A DNA stretch of 64,000 nucleotides from Treponema sp. (GCA_009777735.1 WRLF01000012.1:27504-91503); one strand, 5' to 3'. Positions 35,524 through 46,455 are shown, numbered from the stretch's first letter. Translations and numbers: made by a program. The notes: generated from the letters alone by a model not told the origin.

Positions 35524-36375
35524 TTATGCTTTTGTGCCGGTAAGGGCTATCCCTTCTACAAAGTGTTTTTGAAAGAAAATATACAGCAGTATCATGGGCC
35601 ACATGGCAAGTAAAGAACCGGCCATCAGCACCGGAAAGTTCGTAGTGAATTGTCCGCGCAGGCTGCTTAAGCCAGCCGAAAGAGTCATCATATTCAAATC
35701 GGTATTGACAATGAGCGGCCACATGAGATCGGTGTAGGCAAACACAGCGGTAAAAACAGAAAGGGCCGCAAGGAATGTCTTTGTCAGCGGTAAGTATATG
35801 AGCACGAATGTCTGCCCCTGGTTGCACCCGTCAAGCCGGGCCGCTTCCATAAGTTCGGCGGGGAGAGTCATATACGCCTGGCGGAGGAAAAATACCCCAA
35901 AAGCGCTGACGAGGCCGGGAAACACGAGCGCCGGGATGGTGTTAAGCAGGCTCAGTCTGGCCAGCATGAGATACTGGGGGATGATGAAAATCTGACTGGG
36001 CATGAGCAGTTGTGAAACGATCAATGTAAAACAAATCGCCTTGCCGGGGAAACGAAGCTTGGCAAATGCAAAAGCCGCGGCAGAACTGAAAATGGCGGCA
36101 AATATAATACGGAAAATAACCAACAGGGCGGTATTGTAATACAGCCTTGGAAACGGTACCTGGCTTGTGGCGGAAGTGAAACTCGTCAATAGCCACCTTG
36201 AGGGGAAAAATACCGGCGGAACCCGCATGGTCTCGGAGATCGTCTTGAAACTTGTCAGTACCATCCATACAAACGGAAAGACCATGATAACCGACCCGGC
36301 TGCAAGCGCTGCATATACCACTGTTTTGATCATGACGCTGTGGGAGGCCTGCCCGATGCCGCTGTTAAGTGTCAT
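35524..36375 (-). CDS. ABC sugar transporter permease (MalG-like)
   Basis: Multi-TM with EAA loop ELMEAARLDGCNQGQTFVLIYLPLTKT. Confidence 0.93.
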   Translation of the reverse strand: MTLNSGIGQASHSVMIKTVVYAALAAGSVIMVFPFVWMVLTSFKTISETMRVPPVFFPSRWLLTSFTSATSQVPFPRLYYNTALLVIFRIIFAAIFSSAAAFAFAKLRFPGKAICFTLIVSQLLMPSQIFIIPQYLMLARLSLLNTIPALVFPGLVSAFGVFFLRQAYMTLPAELMEAARLDGCNQGQTFVLIYLPLTKTFLAALSVFTAVFAYTDLMWPLIVNTDLNMMTLSAGLSSLRGQFTTNFPVLMAGSLLAMWPMILLYIFFQKHFVEGIALTGTKA

Positions 36376-37270
36376 AGACAACCCACTTTTTCTGGCCGAC
36401 AAACTGAATAAATGTTATTAAACCGATTAACAATACCGTCCAGACGGCAAGAGCCGAACCGTACCCTCTGTCGCCCACAATAAAAGATTCCCGGTAAAAC
36501 AGGTACATGAGGGGTTGAACGTCAAGCAGTACAGGGTTTGCCTGATCTACCATCATCCAGATAAGATCATACACTTTAAGGGAAGCCATAATCCGCATGA
36601 TAACGACAAAAAACAGCGTAGGTGACAGCATGGGGAGTGTAATGGAAAAAAACTGCCTGGCTTTTGATGCGCCGTCAATTTCTGATGCTTCATAATAGTT
36701 CCTTGGTATACTCTGGATACCGGAAAGCAAAAGGACTGCATCATACCCTACCGCGCTCCAAATTGCCACAATTGCACAGGCGTACATAACCAAACCGGGG
36801 CTCGTCAGCCAGAAAATTCTGATATTAAGCAGGGCATTGATAAAGCCGTATTCGGCATTGAACATCCAGCGCCAAACGAGAGCGACTGCGGCGCCGGGTA
36901 CGACCATGGGCAGGAAGTACAGGGCGCGGAAAAACCCCCGCCCGGCAATTTTTGTATTGAGCAGGGCGGCAGTACCTATGGAAATTGCAATGCCGGGAAC
37001 AACGGTCAATAGCGTAAACACAAATGTATTTCTCGTGGCCCGCCAGAATTCCGCGTTCGTGAACATGGTGACATAGTTGTGTAAGCCGGTAAATTCAAAC
37101 TGGCCGAACGGCCGTGCCGATGACAGGCTGAGGATCATGGTTTGCACAAAGGGGTAAAAGTTCAGAACCAATACCCCTAACACAGTGGGGCCGATTAACA
37201 GCCAGCCCCAAAAAACGTCACCTTTAACGTACAGACCGCCGGAGCGGCGGAGTGTTTTTACGGCAGTCAA
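36365..37270 (-). CDS. ABC sugar transporter permease (MalF-like)
   Basis: Multi-TM with EAA loop NYYEASEIDGASKARQFFSITLPMLSPTLFF. Confidence 0.93.
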   Translation of the reverse strand: MTAVKTLRRSGGLYVKGDVFWGWLLIGPTVLGVLVLNFYPFVQTMILSLSSARPFGQFEFTGLHNYVTMFTNAEFWRATRNTFVFTLLTVVPGIAISIGTAALLNTKIAGRGFFRALYFLPMVVPGAAVALVWRWMFNAEYGFINALLNIRIFWLTSPGLVMYACAIVAIWSAVGYDAVLLLSGIQSIPRNYYEASEIDGASKARQFFSITLPMLSPTLFFVVIMRIMASLKVYDLIWMMVDQANPVLLDVQPLMYLFYRESFIVGDRGYGSALAVWTVLLIGLITFIQFVGQKKWVVYDT

Positions 37271-37284
37271 TTGCGCTGCTCCTG

Positions 37285-38565
37285 TTATTGCGTTGCGGCG
37301 ATTGCTTCTTCTACAATTCTCTGCATATTCTCCAGAGCTGCATCAAGGGTTTCCCGGCCTGAGTACAGTCTGAGCATTTCATCCTGGACTCTGGGTTTCC
37401 ATACCGGGCGGGATTCATTGTTTACCGACTGTACCCCGTATTCAAACATGTCAAAGTATTTTTCTACGGCGATCCGGAAAGGATACCCGTCAAAGGCAGT
37501 AAAAAATGACGGCTCAGTCCCGATAAATGCGGGTATTGCCGCTCCGCTTTGCCCCTGTATGATCATGGCTTCTTCACTGCCAAGGAATTTTAAAAAGTCC
37601 AGCGAGGCTTCCAGGTTTCTGCCCCGTGCGGGGGTGGAGTAGGCGAGGCCGTTGGAAATTGAAGCCCTGCCGTCACCCCTGACCGGATTGGGGCTCCGCG
37701 GCAGTACTGCCACATCCCATTTGCCGACCATTTCTGGGTGGTTGTCAAGCAGTTGTTTCAAACTCCAACTGCCTTCCAGGTACATTGCCCCGCGTTCGGA
37801 GAAAAATGAAGCGCCCGGCGACACTTCGGCAAAATACCGCTGGTCAGGGCAAAAATCTTCTTCCTGTATGCGCCAGTAAAATTCAATGCCCATTCTTGTT
37901 CCCGGATCGGTAAAACCGGCCTCTGTTCCGTCTTCGTTAAGGATAAAACCGCCGGCCTGGTACACAAAATTCCAGTAGCCAATCTGGTCGTCAAGGTAGG
38001 CCATGAATCCAAAATTGCCGGTGGCCTCGTGGATTCTCCGGGATGCGTCAATCAAGTCATCCCATGTCCAGCTTTCGTCGGGGTAGGCTACCCCTGCGGC
38101 GTCAAACATTTCCCGGTTGTACACCAGGCCGATGGTATCCTTGTCTTTGGGTACGCCGTAGAGTCTGCCGTCCGCGCCGCTGGCATTTTTGATGGAAACA
38201 TCGGAAAAATGCTGCTGGTAGTAACCGGGGTCTATGTCATCGTAGAGATTTGTTACATCGGCAAGGATGCCGGCCCGTGCGTACCGCAGCAGTTCGTTTG
38301 TGTGCATCCAGAAAATGTCCGGCAGCGTGTTGCCGGTGGCGGCAGCTTCCAGTTTTGTCCAGTATTCATCCCAGCCGGATGTCTGTACGGAAATGGAAAC
38401 ATCGGGATTTTGCGCCGTGTATGCGGCAATCATGGCTTCCATGCCGGGGGTCTGGAAACGATCCCACGTTAAAAAAACCAGGTTTGTACCCGATTGCTGA
38501 TTGCATCCGGCAAACAGGGCAACTGCTGCCAGAGCCAATATAACAAAGCGTAATGGTAATTTCAT
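37285..38565 (-). CDS. ABC extracellular sugar-binding lipoprotein
   Basis: Lipobox AVALFAGCN; solute-binding family 1 features (LPDIFWMHTNELLRYARAGILADVTNL; SWTWDDLIDASRRI). Confidence 0.93.
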   Translation of the reverse strand: MKLPLRFVILALAAVALFAGCNQQSGTNLVFLTWDRFQTPGMEAMIAAYTAQNPDVSISVQTSGWDEYWTKLEAAATGNTLPDIFWMHTNELLRYARAGILADVTNLYDDIDPGYYQQHFSDVSIKNASGADGRLYGVPKDKDTIGLVYNREMFDAAGVAYPDESWTWDDLIDASRRIHEATGNFGFMAYLDDQIGYWNFVYQAGGFILNEDGTEAGFTDPGTRMGIEFYWRIQEEDFCPDQRYFAEVSPGASFFSERGAMYLEGSWSLKQLLDNHPEMVGKWDVAVLPRSPNPVRGDGRASISNGLAYSTPARGRNLEASLDFLKFLGSEEAMIIQGQSGAAIPAFIGTEPSFFTAFDGYPFRIAVEKYFDMFEYGVQSVNNESRPVWKPRVQDEMLRLYSGRETLDAALENMQRIVEEAIAATQ

Positions 38566-38609
38566 CCTTTTTCCTCCATGAATAATATACTGCACAGGCG
38601 CATTACCGG

Positions 38610-40505
38610 CTAGGGGTTGGGGTTGCGCGACAGGCGGTAGATTCTTGAATCGGTGACGTTAGTGCTGCCGTTACTGGGTAGATAAATAGCAAACCGGTCT
38701 TCTGTTAAGCTAAAACTAGCAGTTCTCGCAGGTGCGGTGGTTCCGCCAGCAGTTCCGGCACCGGTAGTCAAACCCCACAGTTCCCTTGCGTACAGAGGGT
38801 TTTCTGCATTTACAACAATACCGACATCTTCAAGAAAATTGATATACCGGGTCCTAGTTCCAGTACCCTCGCGGTGAAAAAACGCAATTATATAGTCGCC
38901 GTTTGCCGTCTCGCCCCACCATGTATGGCTGTAATTCTCATGTTCTACCACGGTCAATTGTGGAGCGCGAAGAACTTCTGGAAGCTGGAATTCACCGTCC
39001 ACTACAATATAGTCTGTGTTTAAAACATACTGATTGTTGCGGTTGTCAGTAGGAGGATCAGTATCATTATGAATAAAATTGCCGTCTTTATCCAAGTACG
39101 AATTACCCCACCAGTTCAGCGGGTTTCCGTTTGTATCGGTGGCATATTCCGCAGACCTTGTTTCACCGTTAGGGCCGGCTCTCCACAGAGTCTGATTACG
39201 GGTAGTGCCGGTACCATTGACGAAGCGCAACCTGGGTTCAAGGTTTGGGTATTTTATGGTACTCAACGGTTTGCCGACAAAACTTTCCCTGGCCAGACCG
39301 GTAAGATCCGGGTTCTGATATGCCCACAGCATGCTTGTTGTAGAGTTATTTTGCAATGTTGTATTATACTGCTCGGTAAAACTCACGGCGCCGCCGCCCA
39401 CGGTATGGAGGTTAACTGTCGCCCTTCTCAACCTTTCATCGGGCATATTATTCCACCATGTGTCGTTGAGCCACATATAGTCGCCGTCCAGCATGACTTT
39501 TCCCCTTCCGCTTAAAGCAGAATAGTATAACATGCCGTCATATTGATTTGACAACATGGGAAAAAGCGGATTATCGAATTGATCCCTGCGTTCGGTACTC
39601 CTCCCGTCAATAAATGTTCTTGTGCGGCTTTCTGACCATACATCATCGCTGATGCGGATCATGTGGCAGTATTTTGCCTCTATTTCCGCAAAGTTGTTGA
39701 GGTTTGCCATTGCCAGGCTGATAAACACCCCTTGTTTGTCCGCTTCTTCCCGAATCCAGCGCATGGCTGTCTCATAATGTTCCCGAGGGCGATCCCTCCT
39801 TCCCGTTGTGCCAAGGAATTTGTCCTCACCTGATTCGTACCATGACATAAAGTCAATTTTTAAGTAATCGACATCCATGTCTGCCCAATGCCGGATATTA
39901 CCTTTGATAAATTCTTCCGCCCCCGGCTTCGTAACATCCACCCACCGAAACCATGTTGCCGGGTACGGGCAGGTTATATCCCTTATGTAAATGTCCGTTC
40001 CCTGCACTTTGGCGTTCGGGTCTGCGCCGTTTAACCACAGGGGGTTGTCATACATGCCCAGTTTCATACCCCGCTGGCGGAGCATGTGGGACCATTCCTT
40101 ATACGTATAGTTCCATTCTATGTCATGCTTAATGCGATAGCCGTACTGGTTGTATTCCCCGCGCCCCCAGCCGTCTATGGCAACATAGTTGTAACCGTAG
40201 CGGAGCATATTGGCCTCCAGCCAGTCGATATTGGCGCGCCACTCGATCTCCCGGATCCAGTTTGGCGGGTCATAATCCTTGTCTTTGTAGTCTTCCTGGT
40301 GCCGGTGATTCTCATATACCGACCATAACATGGGCGTGGGCCACGTATTTACCGGATTAAAATCGGCGGCTGTTGACAATACGGGCTTGTCGGCATTATC
40401 AATCTCGTCCCATGCCGCGGGGCAGCCGGGTATGAGCAGTATAATGATACAAACGGTTATGATCCTTACAAGCCATGCGCCACATGTTTTTTTGTTGTAT
40501 TTCAT
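38610..40505 (-). CDS. GH27/GH36-like glycoside hydrolase lipoprotein
   Basis: Lipobox ILLIPGC; YNYVAIDGWGRGEYNQ...GMKLGMYDNPLWL...DVDYLKIDFMSWYESG (clan GH-D-like catalytic barrel). Confidence 0.8.
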   Translation of the reverse strand: MKYNKKTCGAWLVRIITVCIIILLIPGCPAAWDEIDNADKPVLSTAADFNPVNTWPTPMLWSVYENHRHQEDYKDKDYDPPNWIREIEWRANIDWLEANMLRYGYNYVAIDGWGRGEYNQYGYRIKHDIEWNYTYKEWSHMLRQRGMKLGMYDNPLWLNGADPNAKVQGTDIYIRDITCPYPATWFRWVDVTKPGAEEFIKGNIRHWADMDVDYLKIDFMSWYESGEDKFLGTTGRRDRPREHYETAMRWIREEADKQGVFISLAMANLNNFAEIEAKYCHMIRISDDVWSESRTRTFIDGRSTERRDQFDNPLFPMLSNQYDGMLYYSALSGRGKVMLDGDYMWLNDTWWNNMPDERLRRATVNLHTVGGGAVSFTEQYNTTLQNNSTTSMLWAYQNPDLTGLARESFVGKPLSTIKYPNLEPRLRFVNGTGTTRNQTLWRAGPNGETRSAEYATDTNGNPLNWWGNSYLDKDGNFIHNDTDPPTDNRNNQYVLNTDYIVVDGEFQLPEVLRAPQLTVVEHENYSHTWWGETANGDYIIAFFHREGTGTRTRYINFLEDVGIVVNAENPLYARELWGLTTGAGTAGGTTAPARTASFSLTEDRFAIYLPSNGSTNVTDSRIYRLSRNPNP

Positions 40506-40522
40506 TGTATTCCTCCTTGCCC

Positions 40523-42907
40523 TTAAAATCGTGGAATTAATTCAAGGTAATTTAGCTCTATCCAGCCAGTATTTGCTCCCTGTACCCTGAGTGTGTCACC
40601 GGGGCCCAGTTCAAGTTCATCCTGAAGCACAATAAACCTGGGAACACCACTGATAAAAGCAGCACTGGCACTCAACCAGGTAATATCGGTGGCAACCACA
40701 GCCGAAAAAACAGTTTCGCCGGCTTTTCTAACCGAGGCGGTCAACCCTCCTGGGTTACTTGCGCCGGTATACATGTGTCTCATTGCAAAGCTGACCAGGT
40801 GTCTGCCCTGCGTTACAGTCTGAGGCACTGTAAATTCCACATGACCGCGGGCAGCGTTCATGTCAGCTATCACATTTTGATTAGTAGTGCTGCTGTCACT
40901 GGCGTTGGTGGTATGAACAAAACGGACAGGGTCAGAACCTCCAGGGAACAATGTCCCATCCCTTGCGTTGATTCTAATGGGTGACGGGCCAAGAACAATA
41001 CAACTCAACTGGGTTAAGCTTTGACTTGCTCCCGTTGTGCCCGTTGTATTGTTTGAAGCAAGGCTTGTGGCAACTCTGATATCAGAAGCGTTGCCGGTAG
41101 TAATAGTAAGTCTCGGTGAAAGCAGTAACAACTCAAGCCCTCTGTAGGCGTTTGCTGCCGGGTAAGAATAAAGGACATTATTGTAGTTAGCTGTGCCTCG
41201 CAGGACCCTGCCTTCCCATGCGCCGGTAGTGGTACCGCTGTTCGTAATATAACCGTACATATACAGGGAATAATCCCCTGCTGGTACGCTGCTCACATTA
41301 AAGCTAAAATAACCCCCGGCGGCGGCAGTTTTTTGCCAGGCACTCCAGCCGTACAGCCAGGGATTATTATTATACGCTGCAGGGGAATTGCTCGTGTTGT
41401 TGCTCCCTATGTTGTTGGGCGTAAACACACCCCTGCTAAACGATGGTACTTCCCAAAAGCTTTTTTTCTCACTCGTGGATGCGGTTCCGGCAGGGTCGGC
41501 TGTCATGAGGTAAAAATAGTCAATGCCGACATTTGCCATCTGGCTTTCAACAACCGTTTGTACGGTGTTTCCGGCGGCAAGGTTAATTTTGCGGAACACC
41601 AACTCTTCCGGGACAAAACCGCCTGAATTATCAGTCGCTTCGCTTATTTCATAATACGTCGTTGTTGCGCCGCTGGTGACGGTAATTCCCAATACATTCC
41701 GTTCATCGTACACATACCCTGCGAAAATATCGTACTCGCCGGTGGTGAATCCGGCAGGAAGGGTAAATCGAACGGCCCCTCTTTCCAGCCCGTTTACAAA
41801 TTTTCCGCCCGATGCGCCTTCCGTTATTAACGCCCGTGGTAAAGCTGTTCCCGAAATAAAATCGCAATCTTCAGCCTCAATGGACCAAGAGGCGTTTGCC
41901 GGGATTAAATCCGTGATTGAGCCGGGAATAACCGGTGTTATGTAAAAGAAATCCATGTTTATATTTGCCATTGTACTGTCAACTATGGTCCGTACCGTGT
42001 CTCCCCCTCCAAGGGTCATCATGGGGAGGGTTACTGTTCCCGGTATAAAATTTTCCGGGGTATGGGTAGGAGCGCAGTAGATATAAAAATCGGACTGCTG
42101 CCCGCCTGCTCTTACCACAGTGAACCCGACGGTACTCCCAGCCGCTGCAAAATACCCAATATGAATATCGTATTCATTTTCGGGAAAATTGCCGGGAAGG
42201 GTGAATTCAACACTGCCATTGTTCAGCCGGGACACAAAATTTCCGTCGGAAGCGTCTTTGCTTATAATTATTCTTGGGCCGGTTGGCGGATTAAACGTAC
42301 AGTCCTCGGCTTCGATGGACCAGAGTGCATTTGCCGGAACTAATGATACGGATTCGCCGGGATTGGCGCGGGTAATGTAGAAAAAATCCATATATACATT
42401 TGCCATTGCGCTTTCACTGATCGTTCGTATAGTGTAACCTCCTTCACTGGGTACACCGGGAATGGTTACCACTCCCGGCATAAAATCGCCGGGGGAATGG
42501 GTTGGGGGACAGTTTACATAATAATCGGTCCACACCCCGTCTTTTTCCACACGGAACCCCACCGTACTCAGGACCGCAGATGCATAACCTATATGAAGAT
42601 CGTACTCAATTTCGGGAAACCCGTCGGGAAAGGTGAATCTGACAAAGCCAATGTTCAGTTGAGATACATATTTTCCATTGGAGGCTGCATTGTTATGTAA
42701 TACCCTTGGGATAGTCCTGTTGTCATTCGCTACAATTTCAGCGTCTTCGGCTTCGATGGACCAGACCACGTTTGCGGGAATTCGTGCCGGAATGCGGGAA
42801 TCCCTGCCCGGATTAAATGTTCTCTCCATTTCGACTGCGCATCCTGACAGCGCTGCCGCAAAAATGACCGCCAGTAGTACTGACAATATAATTCGATAGT
42901 TTTTCAT
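40523..42907 (-). CDS. Lipoprotein with three tandem CBM6/35-like modules
   Basis: Lipobox AALSGCAV; modules starting NVVWSIEAEDAE, NALWSIEAEDCT and NASWSIEAEDCD, each ending in 'TV(R/Q)T...MAN...DFFYIT'. Confidence 0.7.
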   Translation of the reverse strand: MKNYRIILSVLLAVIFAAALSGCAVEMERTFNPGRDSRIPARIPANVVWSIEAEDAEIVANDNRTIPRVLHNNAASNGKYVSQLNIGFVRFTFPDGFPEIEYDLHIGYASAVLSTVGFRVEKDGVWTDYYVNCPPTHSPGDFMPGVVTIPGVPSEGGYTIRTISESAMANVYMDFFYITRANPGESVSLVPANALWSIEAEDCTFNPPTGPRIIISKDASDGNFVSRLNNGSVEFTLPGNFPENEYDIHIGYFAAAGSTVGFTVVRAGGQQSDFYIYCAPTHTPENFIPGTVTLPMMTLGGGDTVRTIVDSTMANINMDFFYITPVIPGSITDLIPANASWSIEAEDCDFISGTALPRALITEGASGGKFVNGLERGAVRFTLPAGFTTGEYDIFAGYVYDERNVLGITVTSGATTTYYEISEATDNSGGFVPEELVFRKINLAAGNTVQTVVESQMANVGIDYFYLMTADPAGTASTSEKKSFWEVPSFSRGVFTPNNIGSNNTSNSPAAYNNNPWLYGWSAWQKTAAAGGYFSFNVSSVPAGDYSLYMYGYITNSGTTTGAWEGRVLRGTANYNNVLYSYPAANAYRGLELLLLSPRLTITTGNASDIRVATSLASNNTTGTTGASQSLTQLSCIVLGPSPIRINARDGTLFPGGSDPVRFVHTTNASDSSTTNQNVIADMNAARGHVEFTVPQTVTQGRHLVSFAMRHMYTGASNPGGLTASVRKAGETVFSAVVATDITWLSASAAFISGVPRFIVLQDELELGPGDTLRVQGANTGWIELNYLELIPRF

Positions 42908-42917
42908 TGTTTCCTCC

Positions 42918-44171
42918 TCATCTAACCGGAATAAAATGTACATAATCTAGAATAGCCCTGGCACCAATGGTGAACATTTTAACGGTATCACCGGCGCTCA
43001 GCGGTATTCTTGCCGCCACGTTATCATCGGGATATGTATAATTTGTCAGGACAGGCGGGTCAGCATCGGAATATACCGGTATAACATCGTTCATTATGCT
43101 AAAATGAACAACTGTTTCAAATGCCCAGGGGTTACTTCCCCATTGAAGGAAGTTATTTTCATACGTGGGAATAAGATTACCGGGATTGTACCCGTTTGGG
43201 ACGATACTCCGGCAGGCATAGGGATGGCCGAATTCCGCTTCGCCCGATTTTTTTACTGCAATGGCTACTCTGGCGGCATTAGACTGGCCGGCGCTGCGTA
43301 CCTGTATATTGTACAGATTTGCGGGAAAATTCAGTGGCAGGACATATTCAAACCACCCCTGGTTATTATTATTACCGGTTAAATTATTAAAACCAGTGCC
43401 GACGGTAAATGTCATTTGACCGTAATCAACCCATTTCCCCTGTGATGCGTGGCGTATGCCTATGGGCCACCGGTTATAACTATTGACATTGGTAGGCGGG
43501 TTATCGATAAAGTTCCTGATTTGGGCTTGTGTAGCTGCCGATGACGGGCCCGGAACCGGCGTAAATGTCTCGGCCTCTACATGTATTGTTGAGAACTTGG
43601 GCATGGCGATAATGACCGAATCAATATGGATAGAGCCGCTGAGGTTCCGTATGCGGATGACATCATTAGGCTCCATATATGAAAATGTAAATGTTTCCAG
43701 CAATTTGGGGAACTTCATTACCCAGTCATCCACAAGCGGGGTGTCCGGGTCGAATCGTTTTTCCGCCGGGTAGGAGAATCTGCCAATCCATTCTTCTTTG
43801 CCCGGATCGGGGTTAATCGCTACGGTAACGACGCCGGTTGCCGAACCGCTGTACCGCAGCCAGACAGCGTAATGGCCCGGTGTTACTCCAAGGGGGACAA
43901 CCACTTCCAGATAGCCCTGGTCAAGACCAATGTTTTTTATAAACTGGCCTTTACTTGCATTGCTGCTGAAGGCGATTTGCGGATATTCATCAGCCCTGTA
44001 TACCCGGTCGGTTTGTCCCAGAAAACTGAGAAACCCTTCCTGGGCTTCCATTACTGCGACTATTTCGCCCATCATGTCCATTCTGCTTTCCAGATCTTCG
44101 AAAGCAGTCGGACAGCCTGCAAGCAGCAGAAACAGCGCCGTGCATGCAGTCAATCGATACATGTTTTTCAT
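42918..44171 (-). CDS. CBM-like lipoprotein
   Basis: Lipobox LLLAGCP; TIHVEAETFTPVPG plus F(E/V)YVLPLNFPANLYNIQVRSAG, similar in style to the adjacent modules. Confidence 0.6.
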   Translation of the reverse strand: MKNMYRLTACTALFLLLAGCPTAFEDLESRMDMMGEIVAVMEAQEGFLSFLGQTDRVYRADEYPQIAFSSNASKGQFIKNIGLDQGYLEVVVPLGVTPGHYAVWLRYSGSATGVVTVAINPDPGKEEWIGRFSYPAEKRFDPDTPLVDDWVMKFPKLLETFTFSYMEPNDVIRIRNLSGSIHIDSVIIAMPKFSTIHVEAETFTPVPGPSSAATQAQIRNFIDNPPTNVNSYNRWPIGIRHASQGKWVDYGQMTFTVGTGFNNLTGNNNNQGWFEYVLPLNFPANLYNIQVRSAGQSNAARVAIAVKKSGEAEFGHPYACRSIVPNGYNPGNLIPTYENNFLQWGSNPWAFETVVHFSIMNDVIPVYSDADPPVLTNYTYPDDNVAARIPLSAGDTVKMFTIGARAILDYVHFIPVR

Positions 44172-44187
44172 AATTTCGCTCCTGTTT

Positions 44188-46242
44188 TTAAAATTCCCAT
44201 GACAAGCCAAAACGCAGCGCGGCATAACCGTTATTATTTTCCGCTACGCCTCTGGAAGGCAAACTGCCGTCCAGATCAAATTGGCTTTGACCGTCATTAA
44301 ACGACTGGTAGGGGTCCATATTCCAGATAAACTGGCTGAATACGGCAGGACCTCTTTCTTCCCTAAATCTCTTGACCGCTCCCACAGAAAAACCTGTCAA
44401 TGTGTAGTCAACTTCCTGCGGGGGCGGAATTGCCATCTCGTAGGGATTGTCTTTGTCAACTCCCTTGTGAGGCGTTCGTACCATAAATCCTAACTGTGCA
44501 TCAAGGTTCCAGGGAAATTTTATTGTCCCTAAAACACTGTTGTACAGAAATTTTTCATCCTGGTTGTCAAAACCATAATGCAGTTCAAACCCCCGGAATG
44601 TATTGTTAAGCGCGCCTGTTTCAAATTTCAATCCAATTACGGGTATCACAAAATTGCTTACCGTATTGCCGCGAATGTACCGATCGTCATCGGCGGTATT
44701 GACGGTAAACTCGGCATACGCGGAAACAGAGGATTCCAATCCCAGAATATCGCTCAGATCATAGGAAATATTTGGTTTCAAATAAAATTCCTTGTTGGAG
44801 TTGTCATAATAGGGGAGCCATGTTCCATCGGGAGTAAACAGGAAATCTACGCCCAACTCCGCGCCAAACGACAGGGTTTCATTGGGCCTCATGCCGCCGT
44901 ACAGATACAGGCGCTGGGTGTTGCGGATACCCAACTGGTCGGAAAGGTGGGTGTCGTTGCCGTCTTCTTTAATATACATCATGTTTGCCTGGGCGCCCCG
45001 AAAGCGGTAACCTGCGGCAACATCAAAAATATCGGCAGTATATTCGCCGCGCAGAGCAAAGGCCATATTGTTTATGGCATCCGCGTCCGGTTCTGCCCAT
45101 AACACATCGGAGTACGAAGGGGAATAGTACTCGCGGATTTCGATCAAGGTTCCATCGGGCAGTACAAACAATGCCCTTTGCGCGCCCCATGAATTCCACA
45201 GAAAGTTTGTTTTTACGCCAAAAGGTCCAAACCGGCCTTCATAGCCGAAAATTAAATCGGCCTCGTATATTTCTTCAAAAATTTTGTCAAATTCAAAGCC
45301 GTATGCTCCGTTATACTGGAAACCGATGAGCTGGTTATACATTTCGGCGGTGAGGAATGAAAAGAAACCATACTGGGTCCCCGCCCGGTCGGCAGTACGG
45401 TTCGGGCCTATGGATGCGTTTATTGTCAACGGGCCTGCCTGTTGCAGCTTTTCTCCAAGCCGAATGACTGAAAATCCTCCCGTACCCAAATATCCGGCAT
45501 CCCAGTCATCATCGTCTATGGTCAGCCAGTTGGCAATCCGGTGAGTGGGAAGCTTGGCCTGCCCATACCCCAGTTCAACCTCTACCCAGGGGCTGCCAAG
45601 AACCAGGTGTACATTGCCAACGCCGATGCTGGATTCACCGTTGGGGCCGTCAGAGGAAAAATAGTAAAGAGGGCTGGAGAATAAATCACTTCCCAAACGC
45701 CTCCAGCCGTCAGCGAATGTGAGATTCGAATGCCGGTCATAAAGGTTATTAAGACTGTTTGTTTCGGCCAGAACAATCTCTGAAGATAAATAAAAATTCG
45801 GCGAAAAAAATGCAATAAAATCTAACGATGCCTTAAATCCCAGACCGGCGCTTGCAAGCTCCATATCGTTTGTACTAAACCGGTGTTCATACCCAAAAAC
45901 AGTGCTGAAACCAATTTTTGCATTAGCGGTAAAAAGTTCTGCGGGTTCTGCCTGCATTTCGGTTTCTTGCTGTTCCACAGAGGGTGTTTCTTCTTCAACC
46001 TCTGTCTGTTCGGCTATTTCCGGCTCCGGATCGGGAGTTACCGGTGTTTCTTCCTGCCGGGGAATTCTCGATGGCACAACTCTTCGCGGGAGCGGAGCGG
46101 TTGGGGTAACAGACGGTCTTGGCGGTATGGTTGGTGTGATTTCCGGCTGCGATTGCGGCGTTGTTTCACAGGCGCTAAACAGCACAAAGCTTAAAACCAT
46201 AGCCATAAAGCTGAAAATAAGAATGAAAACTGGTTTTTTCAT
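44188..46242 (-). CDS. Outer-membrane porin-like protein with Pro/Glu-rich N-terminal spacer
   Basis: Signal/lipobox FVLFSACE; PTIPPRPSVTPTAPLPRR spacer; alternating beta-strand pattern; ends LRFGLSWEF (C-terminal aromatic, OMP-like). Confidence 0.65.
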   Translation of the reverse strand: MKKPVFILIFSFMAMVLSFVLFSACETTPQSQPEITPTIPPRPSVTPTAPLPRRVVPSRIPRQEETPVTPDPEPEIAEQTEVEEETPSVEQQETEMQAEPAELFTANAKIGFSTVFGYEHRFSTNDMELASAGLGFKASLDFIAFFSPNFYLSSEIVLAETNSLNNLYDRHSNLTFADGWRRLGSDLFSSPLYYFSSDGPNGESSIGVGNVHLVLGSPWVEVELGYGQAKLPTHRIANWLTIDDDDWDAGYLGTGGFSVIRLGEKLQQAGPLTINASIGPNRTADRAGTQYGFFSFLTAEMYNQLIGFQYNGAYGFEFDKIFEEIYEADLIFGYEGRFGPFGVKTNFLWNSWGAQRALFVLPDGTLIEIREYYSPSYSDVLWAEPDADAINNMAFALRGEYTADIFDVAAGYRFRGAQANMMYIKEDGNDTHLSDQLGIRNTQRLYLYGGMRPNETLSFGAELGVDFLFTPDGTWLPYYDNSNKEFYLKPNISYDLSDILGLESSVSAYAEFTVNTADDDRYIRGNTVSNFVIPVIGLKFETGALNNTFRGFELHYGFDNQDEKFLYNSVLGTIKFPWNLDAQLGFMVRTPHKGVDKDNPYEMAIPPPQEVDYTLTGFSVGAVKRFREERGPAVFSQFIWNMDPYQSFNDGQSQFDLDGSLPSRGVAENNNGYAALRFGLSWEF

Positions 46243-46407
46243 ATTTTCTCCTAATTAATCTTAATACATGAACAATAAAATCAGTGCAGAAAAAACCATA
46301 TTTTTCCGCAGATTTCCCTATCTTATAAATATATCTTTACAATATTATATCGTACATATCGAAAAACAGAGAAAAAAATGTCATTTTTAGATATTTCTCT
46401 TTTTTTG

Positions 46408-46435
46408 TTGACAATATGACGTAAAATGATATAAT
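46408..46435 (+). promoter_or_regulatory. Near-perfect sigma70 promoter for the AraC regulator
   Basis: TTGACA (46408-46413), 16-nt spacer, TATAAT (46430-46435), then AGGAGG RBS and ATG at 46456. Confidence 0.8.
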
Positions 46436-46455
46436 TATGGCAAACAGGAGGATAT

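Noticed and set aside
33323-35827. 834-aa version of GH36
   Set aside because: The extension past 35509 overlaps the MalG-like permease; MPILFDDGKK at 35509 is a sensible start.
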